Program-made: the position numbers and the translations under genes
Source: Carboxylicivirga sp. M1479
GTDB taxonomy: Bacteria; Bacteroidota; Bacteroidia; Bacteroidales; Marinilabiliaceae
DNA length: 64,000 bases
Assembly (NCBI RefSeq): GCF_007097485.1
Contig: NZ_VKDE01000004.1
Coordinates: 186,001 to 250,000, forward strand
Direction: 5' to 3'
Shown here: piece by piece, positions 25,519 through 32,282 of the stretch
Numbering within the stretch: the stretch's first letter is position 1
Layout of the letters: every line of letters starts with the position of its first letter
The notes under the pieces: generated by a model
Told to the model about the DNA's origin: nothing
What the model saw: the letters and a program-made list of their open reading frames with translations, nothing else
The model's database searches: none

Positions 25519-26502
25519 TTAATACAAGTGTTCGGCTTGCATGAGTTGTTTCATTTTATTCATGCCGCCATTTTTTTCGAGGTATTCGTAAAAATCCTTC
25601 GATGAAAGAATGTGATGGCCCACAAATTCTTCGAGCTGCATCTCATCTTTTTCAGCGATTAACCAATCTTTAAGGTGTTCTTCGTCGGAGAAGTATTCGC
25701 CAGGCATATTACCAGGGTAGGAGCCATAAGGCATTTCAATAACCGCATCAACGCACCAGTATGGAATTACTGTTTTTGATGGCTCTCTTCGTATTTCTTC
25801 ATTTGAGATGATCTTCTCGGTGGTAATAATCACACGCTTTGATGCTTTCGCGATATCGTCATCCGCTACCAAAATACCATCAATCTGGCAATTGCCATAC
25901 ACATCGGCACGGTGCACATGGATGATGGCTACATCGGGATATAATGCTGGTAACGCTGCCAGTTTTTGCTTGGTAAACGGACATTCAACTTCCATAGCAG
26001 CTGAGTGCTTAAAGGTGTCGGTTCCCAACATTACGCGCGATGGTAAATAGGGTAGTCCCATCGCTGCTGCTTTAAAGCGCCACGATAATGCACCATTTGA
26101 CCATTCGGTAACTTTAACATTACCCGATTCAAACATGCGACGTGAGTTTTTCGATAAACCCCTTGCTTCTAGTCCAACAATATAGGCTGCATCGCAACGG
26201 TTAAACACTTTGCCTGCACTTAATAACTGACAATCATGCGTAGCTACGTGTCCTGCAAACCCTAGGTTTTTCTTCTCCTTGCGGATGATTTCATGAATTA
26301 GAGCTGTTGGTATACGAACACCTCCAAAACCACCTATGGCTAAATAATCTTCATCATGAATATGTGCTTCAACGGCTTCTGATACCGTTGTAAGCTTGCT
26401 TTTCATTTGCTTCTTCTTGTTGCGTAAGAAGCCTCGCATATCATCGGCATTGGGAGAAACAAATAACTCGCCGATGCCTTTATTTAGTTGTGTGCTACTC
26501 AT
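25519..26502 (-). CDS. Acetoacetate-type CoA-transferase, subunit A
   Basis: A 327-aa protein, near the length of glutaconate CoA-transferase subunit A (about 320) rather than AtoD. Family blocks are YLAIGGFGGVRIPTALIHEIIR (the CoA-binding glycine-rich loop), GLEARGLSKNSRRMFESG, and IHVHRADVYGNCQIDG. With the B subunit it should transfer CoA to acetoacetate. It lies second in the operon after kat. Directly before its start codon a heptad-repeat array occupies the place where a ribosome binding site would lie. Confidence 0.85.
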   Translation of the reverse strand: MSSTQLNKGIGELFVSPNADDMRGFLRNKKKQMKSKLTTVSEAVEAHIHDEDYLAIGGFGGVRIPTALIHEIIRKEKKNLGFAGHVATHDCQLLSAGKVFNRCDAAYIVGLEARGLSKNSRRMFESGNVKVTEWSNGALSWRFKAAAMGLPYLPSRVMLGTDTFKHSAAMEVECPFTKQKLAALPALYPDVAIIHVHRADVYGNCQIDGILVADDDIAKASKRVIITTEKIISNEEIRREPSKTVIPYWCVDAVIEMPYGSYPGNMPGEYFSDEEHLKDWLIAEKDEMQLEEFVGHHILSSKDFYEYLEKNGGMNKMKQLMQAEHLY

Positions 26503-26507
26503 TTTAC

Positions 26508-26542
26508 TAGCATTTAGCTTCTAGCCTATAGCTATTAGCGAT
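26508..26542 (-). repeat. Heptad-repeat array at the CoA-transferase A start
   Basis: On the plus strand there are five exact-length units, TAGCATT, TAGCTTC, TAGCCTA, TAGCTAT and TAGCGAT, all TAGC plus three variable bases. The array ends 5 nt before the start codon at 26502. The rest of the gap up to 26636 holds a short tandem ATCTGCG pair at 26607-26622. Confidence 0.75.
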
Positions 26543-26636
26543 TTACATGATGTTATTATGTTGTTTCCCGAAGCTTGCGCTGAATGACGTTGATTTTTTT
26601 GCCTAAATCTGCGATATCTGCGGGAGACAATATCTA

Positions 26637-27884
26637 TCAGTATTTTTCAGTTAGATACTGCAATGCTTCTTCAATGGCATTAACTGTGTAATCCAAGTCT
26701 TCTTGGGAGTGGCGGTGGCAGATGTAACCGTGATGATAAGGTTGCAAGAATACTTTTCTACGGATTAACTGAGTGTAGAATTCGTTACGTTTCTTTTTGT
26801 ATGTGCCATCGGCATCTTTGTCAAATGTGATGAACATCATTGGGGCAATGCCGCTAATGCGTGCTCCAACAGGGTATTCTTGAAGAAGTTTTTCAATCTT
26901 GTCGTTAAACTCTTCGCCTTTAGCCCAAATTTTATCCAAAACTTTGTCGCGCTCCAATATTTCAATGGTTTTAAGTGCAGCCACATAGCTTAAGCTATTG
27001 GGGAAAAATGTTGATGAGATAAACACGTTGTGTTCGCCTTCTTTCATTATTTCAGCTTTGCCAGTAACCGCTCCAATTGGATAGCCGTTGGCCATGGCTT
27101 TGCCAAATACAGCCAAATCAGGTGTTACTTTGTATAGTTTTTGAGCACCACCGATACTAGCACGGAATCCAGTACGTATTTCATCAAAGATTAATACCAC
27201 GCCGTATTGTTCACTTAGTGCTTTTACGCCTTCCAAAAAGCCTTCGTTTGGTTCTGAAATTGGAGCTGCCAGTGGGTGACCAAGTGGAGTAATGATGATA
27301 GCGGCGGTGTCATCGCCATGCTCTTTCAGTAGGTTTTCAAGCGATTCCAGGTTGTTGTATCTGAATTCGAATACATCTTCGTATAGTTTCTCTGGAATAC
27401 CACCTTTTACTTCTACACACCAGTCGTGCCATCCGTGATAACCACAACGCATTACTTTGTTGCGTTTGGTGTAAGATCTGGCTAATCTAATAGCGGTGGA
27501 TGTGGCGTCAGATCCTGTGCAAACAAATAAACTCATTTCAGCACATGGAATCAGTTCGTTCATTTTCTCAGCCAGCATGTTCTGGTACTTTTGAGTAAGC
27601 GAGAAACAGAATCCTTTATTTTGAATTTGCTCTATTACAGCGTTGTCCACTTCTTTTTCGCGGTTGCCTAGTATCATAGGGCCATAGGCGCATAGGTAGT
27701 CGATGTATTCGTTACCATCAATGTCGGTAACCCGTCCGCCTTGTCCTTCATCAAAATAAATAGGGAATTCTCCCTCGACAAAGTTATAGGGGCGACGAAT
27801 GCCTAATACTCCACCTGGAATTAATGTTTTACCATGCTCTAATTCATTCAGGGATTTTTCTAATTGTAGCTTCTTTGCTTCCAT
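26637..27884 (-). CDS. kat: 3-aminobutyryl-CoA aminotransferase
   Basis: A 415-aa class III PLP aminotransferase resembling glutamate-1-semialdehyde aminomutase. D234 in VLIFDEIRTGFR contacts the PLP nitrogen, and K262 in DLAVFGKAMANGYPIGAV is the probable Schiff-base lysine. VCTGSDATSTAIRLAR binds phosphate. Its place as first gene of a kam-kdd-kce operon that lacks kal matches the acyl-CoA beta-transaminase Kat (EC 2.6.1.111), known from Candidatus Cloacimonas acidaminovorans. It would move the amino group of 3-aminobutyryl-CoA to 2-oxoglutarate, giving acetoacetyl-CoA and glutamate. Assignment as Kat rather than another class III enzyme rests on context. Confidence 0.82.
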   Translation of the reverse strand: MEAKKLQLEKSLNELEHGKTLIPGGVLGIRRPYNFVEGEFPIYFDEGQGGRVTDIDGNEYIDYLCAYGPMILGNREKEVDNAVIEQIQNKGFCFSLTQKYQNMLAEKMNELIPCAEMSLFVCTGSDATSTAIRLARSYTKRNKVMRCGYHGWHDWCVEVKGGIPEKLYEDVFEFRYNNLESLENLLKEHGDDTAAIIITPLGHPLAAPISEPNEGFLEGVKALSEQYGVVLIFDEIRTGFRASIGGAQKLYKVTPDLAVFGKAMANGYPIGAVTGKAEIMKEGEHNVFISSTFFPNSLSYVAALKTIEILERDKVLDKIWAKGEEFNDKIEKLLQEYPVGARISGIAPMMFITFDKDADGTYKKKRNEFYTQLIRRKVFLQPYHHGYICHRHSQEDLDYTVNAIEEALQYLTEKY

Positions 27885-28060
27885 AGCTATATAAATTTGG
27901 ACTTGACTAATATGTAATTCAAGAATTAAGGTTGTGGTGTGTTGAAATAGACAAACGACAATTGCTCGACCTTAGAAATGGTCAAAAATGGGAGTTGCTA
28001 GAAGTCAGTAACTTCTATTCTTTCAAAGGTGTCGCGTATGTATTTATATGTCCAGTTCAT

Positions 28061-28094
28061 GTGTTTAAATTAACACAAGTATTACTTAGTGTTA
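28061..28094 (-). promoter_or_regulatory. Overlapping GTGTT/AACAC dyads just after the lysine operon promoter
   Basis: A 24-bp dyad at 28071-28094 pairs TAACACAAGTA-type and TACTTAGTGTTA-type arms with one bulge. A second dyad, GTGTTTAAATTAACAC, overlaps it at 28061-28076. They start about 10 nt downstream of the -7 box, where a repressor would block transcription. The leader from here to the kat start is about 200 nt, and no riboswitch consensus such as a B12 box was found in it. Confidence 0.4.
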
Positions 28095-28103
28095 AATAAT
28101 ACA

Positions 28104-28132
28104 CAAATATATGTAGTAAGTTAATATTACAA
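28104..28132 (-). promoter_or_regulatory. Promoter of the lysine degradation operon
   Basis: On the minus strand, TTG (28132-28130), an 18-nt spacer and TATATTTG (28111-28104) match the Bacteroidota consensus TTG-N18-21-TAnnTTTG fully. The predicted start is about 28097, leaving a leader of roughly 210 nt before kat. Confidence 0.6.
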
Positions 28133-28137
28133 CATGA

Positions 28138-28172
28138 CAAAGCGCATAATTTTATAAAAACTATGCGCTTTG
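28138..28172 (-). terminator. Terminator hairpin after the flavoprotein gene
   Basis: CAAAGCGCATA (28138-28148) pairs perfectly over 11 bp with TATGCGCTTTG (28162-28172), loop 13 nt, starting 32 nt past the flavoprotein stop. The T-tract after it is weak. It separates that gene from the lysine operon promoter directly downstream. Confidence 0.6.
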
Positions 28173-28204
28173 GTGTAATTTAAATTCGTTCTAAATGAAT
28201 GGGC

Positions 28205-29695
28205 TTATTCGACCGGAGGTGTCCACTCTCTGATGTTAATGAGATCAGGGAAAGCTTCTGGTTTAAATACCGATTTTCCACTTAATGTTCTGAGGCACTC
28301 TTGAATTGCTTCGGGAATGCTAGGGTGTGGATAAAATATTTTCAGTACTTCCTGTAGGCTATTTCCTTGGTTGATGAGGTGGGCTACTGATACGATAAAA
28401 GCAGATGCCTGTGGGCCTGCGGCTCTCATTCCTAGGATGCGTTGTTCGTCATCGTTGCTCACTAGTATTTTTACAAAGCCGTTGGTGTTGCGCATGGCAA
28501 TGGCTCTGTTAACTAGTTTGTTGGAGTAAAATGCTGCCTTGTAAGGTATCTTTTTGTTTTGTAGCATTTTTTCGTTAGCTCCAACGGCAGCTACCTCTGG
28601 TTTGAAAAACATTAAAGTACTCATGTGTGAGTAATCTAAGGGGTACTGTGGTACATCTCCAATTTTTTCTGCTGCGAGTCTGCCTTGAAATTCAGCTACG
28701 CTATAAAGTTGACTGTGTCCAGTAACGTCGCCAGCGGCATATACATGGCAGTTGCCTTTTCCATCGTGTAACAGACAATCATCTTTAATAGGTATTGTTC
28801 CGTTTTTATGAAGATCGATGTTTATCTTTTCAAGATTCAGGCCTTCGGTGTTTGGTACACGACCAATTGCAACAAGTGCCACGTCCACTTCAATTACTTT
28901 GCTATGTCCATCTTGGTAGTCTAGCACAACTTCTAGATGATCGGGATGTTTTTTAATGTGGCGCAAGGTTGCTGTGTGGTGGATGTTAACGCCATTGTTT
29001 TCGAGGTTACGCGAGACGAAACTGCTAACATCATCGTCTTCGTATGGTAAAACACGATTTGAACGATCTAATAAATGAACTTCTGTTTGTCCGAAATTTG
29101 AGAAAATGGTGGCAAACTCACAACCAATTATGCCCGATCCAATAATCAGCATCCGTTCAGGAAATTCCTTTAAATCTAATACGCCATCGGAAGTAATAAT
29201 TCTTTTTCCATCAATTTGTAAGCCTTCGTAATGGCGTGGTCTTGATCCTGTAGCAATTACAAAGTTTTTACCTTTAATGGTTTTGGCGCTGTCTTGTCCT
29301 TTAATTTCTACGTGATCGTAATCTATGAAAGTAGCCCATCCATATTCAATGGTCAGTGAGCCTTTGTTGTCTTTGGCTGGTGAAAACGTTTCAATCTGGC
29401 TCAGCATCTGATATTGCTTTTCTTTTGCTGCTTGAATAACTGTTTTCTTTACCTTTTCGAAATTGACGCTGAGTGACCCGACTCTATAGCCTCGATCGAC
29501 ACGTGCGGCAATGGCGTAATCCATTGATAACTCATACATGGTTTTTGAAGTAAGGGCTCCATTCATGATGCCGGCACCACCTAAATGTTTTCCTTCAATA
29601 ATGCATACGTTTAATCCATAATCCAATGCGCGAATGGCTGAGGAAAATCCGGCAGGTCCACTGCCTATAACTACGAGGTCGTAAATGTCTATCAT
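28205..29695 (-). CDS. FAD/NAD(P) oxidoreductase of the dihydrolipoamide dehydrogenase family, lacking the redox disulfide
   Basis: A 496-aa protein with the fold order of the family. FAD-binding GSGPAGFSSAI lies at residues 11-21, NAD-binding MLIIGSGIIGCEFATIF near 180, the second FAD motif is VYAAGDVTG, and the C-terminal dimer domain keeps H457 and E462 (HPSIPEA). The active-site block that reads GGTCLNVGCIPSK in classic members reads GGAGIMNGALTSK here (residues 39-51), so both cysteines are replaced (G42, A47). Thiol-disulfide chemistry is therefore unlikely. A transhydrogenase- or diaphorase-like role, as in SthA, is possible. It has its own terminator and does not clearly belong to the lysine operon. 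Confidence 0.85.
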   Translation of the reverse strand: MIDIYDLVVIGSGPAGFSSAIRALDYGLNVCIIEGKHLGGAGIMNGALTSKTMYELSMDYAIAARVDRGYRVGSLSVNFEKVKKTVIQAAKEKQYQMLSQIETFSPAKDNKGSLTIEYGWATFIDYDHVEIKGQDSAKTIKGKNFVIATGSRPRHYEGLQIDGKRIITSDGVLDLKEFPERMLIIGSGIIGCEFATIFSNFGQTEVHLLDRSNRVLPYEDDDVSSFVSRNLENNGVNIHHTATLRHIKKHPDHLEVVLDYQDGHSKVIEVDVALVAIGRVPNTEGLNLEKINIDLHKNGTIPIKDDCLLHDGKGNCHVYAAGDVTGHSQLYSVAEFQGRLAAEKIGDVPQYPLDYSHMSTLMFFKPEVAAVGANEKMLQNKKIPYKAAFYSNKLVNRAIAMRNTNGFVKILVSNDDEQRILGMRAAGPQASAFIVSVAHLINQGNSLQEVLKIFYPHPSIPEAIQECLRTLSGKSVFKPEAFPDLINIREWTPPVE

Positions 29696-29718
29696 TAGTT
29701 AAAATCTTATATGCATAT

Positions 29719-29755
29719 AAAAAAAAAGAGTCCCAATTGTTTATTGGAGACTCTT
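29719..29755 (-). terminator. Rho-independent terminator of the gls-like pair
   Basis: AAGAGTC plus CCAAT (29726-29737) pairs with ATTGG and GACTCTT (29743-29755) around one bulged A, followed on the minus strand by about nine T. It lies 31 nt after the glsB-like stop. Confidence 0.8.
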
Positions 29756-29785
29756 CTTTCTTAAATCTTCGTTCATTAAAAAGAA

Positions 29786-30733
29786 CTATTCATGTGGCTC
29801 ATTTGGTGTAAATGTGTCCACGTGTCTGTTTATCTTTTGAGAATATAATTCGTCTATTGTTAGGATGATACCGGTTTCTTCAACGTCTCCAAAACGATCG
29901 TTTATGGCAGTTCCGAACGTTTTCATCGATGGAGAGAGATTCATGTAGGCATTTATAAGTGGCGGTATGTTTTCGCCAAACTCACGAACACGTTTTGTTA
30001 ATATTTTATAGTCTTCCTGATAATTAGTTCCGCAAAATATTTCTTTTAAATCTTGCTCTGTGAGGTCTATCTCAACTGGTTTGTGTGGATAAAGTAATCG
30101 ATCGGGATCATTGAAATATTTTTGCATGAATCCGAGGATTAAATCCCGTGCGTGACGATTGAAATGTGTGTACATTGTTACTTTACCGAAGAAATATTTC
30201 ATTTCAGGGTGGCTAACAATGAGAGAGCCTAATCCGTCCCATAGGTTATCTAAAGCAAATAGACTCTTTGTGCCTGCTTTAGATGACTGATAGGTTGGCT
30301 GAACAAATGATCGGCCAAGTTCAATCATGTAAGGTAGGTACTCGTGAATGAATTTGTCTGAGAAACTAAAAAGGCGCGATGTGGCTAGTTTTACATTTCC
30401 CAACTGATCTACTGGAATGTCGCAACCGAGTAAGTAACGATAACCTCCTAGAATTTCTTTTTGATCAGGATCCCAAACAATAAGTTGTCTGTAAGGTACT
30501 TCTGCGGTGTCGTAATCGTCTATGTCGGTCTCTTTTCCAGTTCCTCCACCTGCCATGCGGAATGTGATTTCACGTAATCGACCAACCTCGCGCATTAAAG
30601 CAGGAGCTTGCTGAGCAGTAAAATCATATATTTTATTATCGCCTTTATTCGTATTTCGTACAAATGTCTCCTTTGTCAACTCTGCTTCCAGCTCTTCCCT
30701 TGGTACAGGAGGTATAATTTCTTTTACTCTCAT
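29786..30733 (-). CDS. glsB: Amino acid N-acyltransferase, GlsB/OlsB-like
   Basis: A 315-aa cytoplasmic protein of the GNAT-type OlsB group. Landmarks are LREITFRMAGGGTGKETDIDDYD, QLIVWDPDQKEILGGYRYLLG, and LGRSFVQPTYQSS, which form the acyl-carrier and acceptor pocket in this family. In Bacteroides thetaiotaomicron the corresponding protein GlsB attaches a 3-hydroxy fatty acid to glycine; OlsB in other bacteria uses ornithine. Bacteroidota context favours glycine lipids. It follows the glsA-like acyltransferase after 29 nt and ends in its own terminator. Amino-acid specificity is inferred. Confidence 0.82.
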   Translation of the reverse strand: MRVKEIIPPVPREELEAELTKETFVRNTNKGDNKIYDFTAQQAPALMREVGRLREITFRMAGGGTGKETDIDDYDTAEVPYRQLIVWDPDQKEILGGYRYLLGCDIPVDQLGNVKLATSRLFSFSDKFIHEYLPYMIELGRSFVQPTYQSSKAGTKSLFALDNLWDGLGSLIVSHPEMKYFFGKVTMYTHFNRHARDLILGFMQKYFNDPDRLLYPHKPVEIDLTEQDLKEIFCGTNYQEDYKILTKRVREFGENIPPLINAYMNLSPSMKTFGTAINDRFGDVEETGIILTIDELYSQKINRHVDTFTPNEPHE

Positions 30734-30762
30734 TCGGTGATTTCTTTCGGTAGACTACAAAT

Positions 30763-31599
30763 TTAATTTATTTTTGATAAGGCGTACACTTCATCTTTGA
30801 TTTTTTGAGTCCATACTTTTCCGCCCTTGGTCAATTCTACGTCTGATATATTAATAGGTTTCCCAAATGTAATTGTAATTGTTTTGTTGCGTTGAAGATA
30901 TAGTTCGTCTACTAAGTAAAGCATTTCAATGTTTGCTTTGATGCCTAGTTTCTTTCTCCAGTTTGCTAAATTGTAAAAACGATTGGTGTTTTGTCCCGAT
31001 ATATGAACTGGTACGATGTCGCGGTTGTGGTATTTTGCCTTTTTGATGAAATTCGTTTTCCATTCCAAATCTTGAATGGTGCCATCTTTTTGTTTTCTGG
31101 AAACTAAACCGGCAGGAAACATCAGTAGTTGATTGTCGCTTGCGTAGGCATTGTCAATTGCTTTGGCCGCTTCTCGACTGTGGCTACCATGCTTGTTTAT
31201 TGGTAAAAAGATGTTGCTTAAGTTTTTAATATTCATCAAAATATCGTTGACAGGAAATTTCATATTTTGAAAAAACCGACCTACAGCAGCAACAAACATA
31301 ACGCCATCGAGGCCTCCAAGTGGATGGTTGGCCACAAAAATGTACCGACCGGCTTTTGGTATATTCCCTTCTCCCTTTATGACGTATTTCGATTCGAAAT
31401 TTGCAATAATGGCTTCTGCATATTCTGCATCGAATAAATGCACGTTGTTGGCCATAAAAGTGTTAATTTCTTCCTGATGGGTAATGCGTTTTAGGTAGTT
31501 GATCAGGAATTTTGGAATAAACCGTTTGAGTTTTGCGTTTTTCTCATTAAAAACCTTATCAATGTCGATGAATTTATCTTGTTGTATCTTCTGTTCCAT
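30763..31599 (-). CDS. glsA: Lyso-amino-lipid O-acyltransferase, GlsA/PlsC-like
   Basis: A 278-aa PlsC-family protein. The catalytic block is FVANHPLGGLDGVMF, an NH...D motif with five residues between H and D rather than the usual four. LLMFPAGLVSRKQKDG corresponds to the FPEG-type block and VPVHISGQNTNRFY to the later conserved stretch. It would esterify the hydroxyl of the N-acyl amino acid made by GlsB. The pair glsA-glsB is co-directional with a 29-nt gap. Ordinary lysophosphatidate acyltransferase activity is the alternative, but the pairing makes it less likely. Confidence 0.8.
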   Translation of the reverse strand: MEQKIQQDKFIDIDKVFNEKNAKLKRFIPKFLINYLKRITHQEEINTFMANNVHLFDAEYAEAIIANFESKYVIKGEGNIPKAGRYIFVANHPLGGLDGVMFVAAVGRFFQNMKFPVNDILMNIKNLSNIFLPINKHGSHSREAAKAIDNAYASDNQLLMFPAGLVSRKQKDGTIQDLEWKTNFIKKAKYHNRDIVPVHISGQNTNRFYNLANWRKKLGIKANIEMLYLVDELYLQRNKTITITFGKPINISDVELTKGGKVWTQKIKDEVYALSKIN

Positions 31600-31739
31600 G
31601 TAAAATCGTAATAGACTTCAATTTTAGGAATTATTTATGAAAAAACGTGATGAATCGCGCGTATTTATGGCTTGTTTGTAGGGGTGCTTGTGACTTTAAG
31701 CTGAGTTGAATAGGAAAAGTTATCAACAAGTGTCATAAA

Positions 31740-31765
31740 GTGGTTTAATGTGGTTGCATGTGGTT
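31740..31765 (+). promoter_or_regulatory. MraZ operator, three GTGGTT repeats
   Basis: GTGGTT occurs at 31740, 31750 and 31760, exactly 10 bp apart, so all face the same side of the helix. MraZ rings are known to bind three or four short direct repeats of 10-bp period upstream of mraZ (TGGGN type in E. coli). The copies end about 40 nt before the mraZ start. Confidence 0.6.
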
Positions 31766-31782
31766 TTATTATTTTATATTTT
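31754..31782 (+). promoter_or_regulatory. Probable dcw cluster promoter
   Basis: TTG (31754-31756), 18 nt, then TATATTTT (31775-31782), one base from TAnnTTTG. The -33 element lies inside the GTGGTT repeats, so MraZ binding would block it. The predicted start is close to the mraZ ATG. Confidence 0.45.
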
Positions 31783-31806
31783 TACAACAAGAAATATGCT
31801 TTTGTA

Positions 31807-32277
31807 ATGACCACATTTATAGGCGATTTTGTTTGTAAGCCCGATGCTAAAGGGCGTGTTGTACTGCCTTCAGTCTTCAAGAAGTTGATGAGTGACGAGG
31901 GGCAGTCTGCTTTTGTGGTGCGCAAAGATTTATTTGATCACTGTCTTGTTTTGATTCCGCAAAACGAATGGCAAAAAGAAGTGAAGCTAGTAGAAGAAAA
32001 GTTGAGTGGTTTTCGTCAAAAGGATAAGCGTTTAAAACGCGCTTTGTATCGTTCAACGGCAGAAGTGAAGCTGGATGCAAATGGTCGATTTTTAGTACCA
32101 AAGCGCTTGATGGATCTGGTGGAAGTTGATGCTGAAGTTGTGTTGTTGGGGGTTGGGAATAGTATTGAATTGTGGAGTAAGGCGCACTTTGATGATGACG
32201 GATTGGATGGAGATGAGCTAGGGGAGTTGGCAGAAGAATTACTTGGTGGTAACTTTGCCGACGAGAAAGAAAATTAA
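31807..32277 (+). CDS. mraZ: Transcriptional regulator MraZ
   Basis: I chose the ATG at 31807 (156 aa, MTTFIGDFVCKPDAKGRVVLP) because it gives the standard MraZ N-terminus; the frame extends upstream to 31750 through the operator and promoter, which is not plausible as coding. There are two SpoVT/AbrB-like MraZ domains, each with the DxKGR-type block: KPDAKGRVVLP near residue 11 and KLDANGRFLVPKRL near residue 83. It is a DNA-binding ring protein that represses the dcw cluster and its own gene. It is first in the cluster, 5 nt before rsmH. Confidence 0.95.
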   Translation: MTTFIGDFVCKPDAKGRVVLPSVFKKLMSDEGQSAFVVRKDLFDHCLVLIPQNEWQKEVKLVEEKLSGFRQKDKRLKRALYRSTAEVKLDANGRFLVPKRLMDLVEVDAEVVLLGVGNSIELWSKAHFDDDGLDGDELGELAEELLGGNFADEKEN

Positions 32278-32282
32278 AAGTT

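Noticed and set aside
26637-27884. Glutamate-1-semialdehyde aminomutase (hemL)
   Set aside because: The sequence is of this class III type, but no heme genes are near and the operon needs a transaminase for 3-aminobutyryl-CoA; hemL remains possible only if a genome search finds no other copy.
27885-28097. Lysine or B12 riboswitch in the leader of the lysine operon
   Set aside because: The leader is long enough, but I found no B12-box consensus and no lysine-riboswitch pattern; only the dyads near the transcription start stand out.
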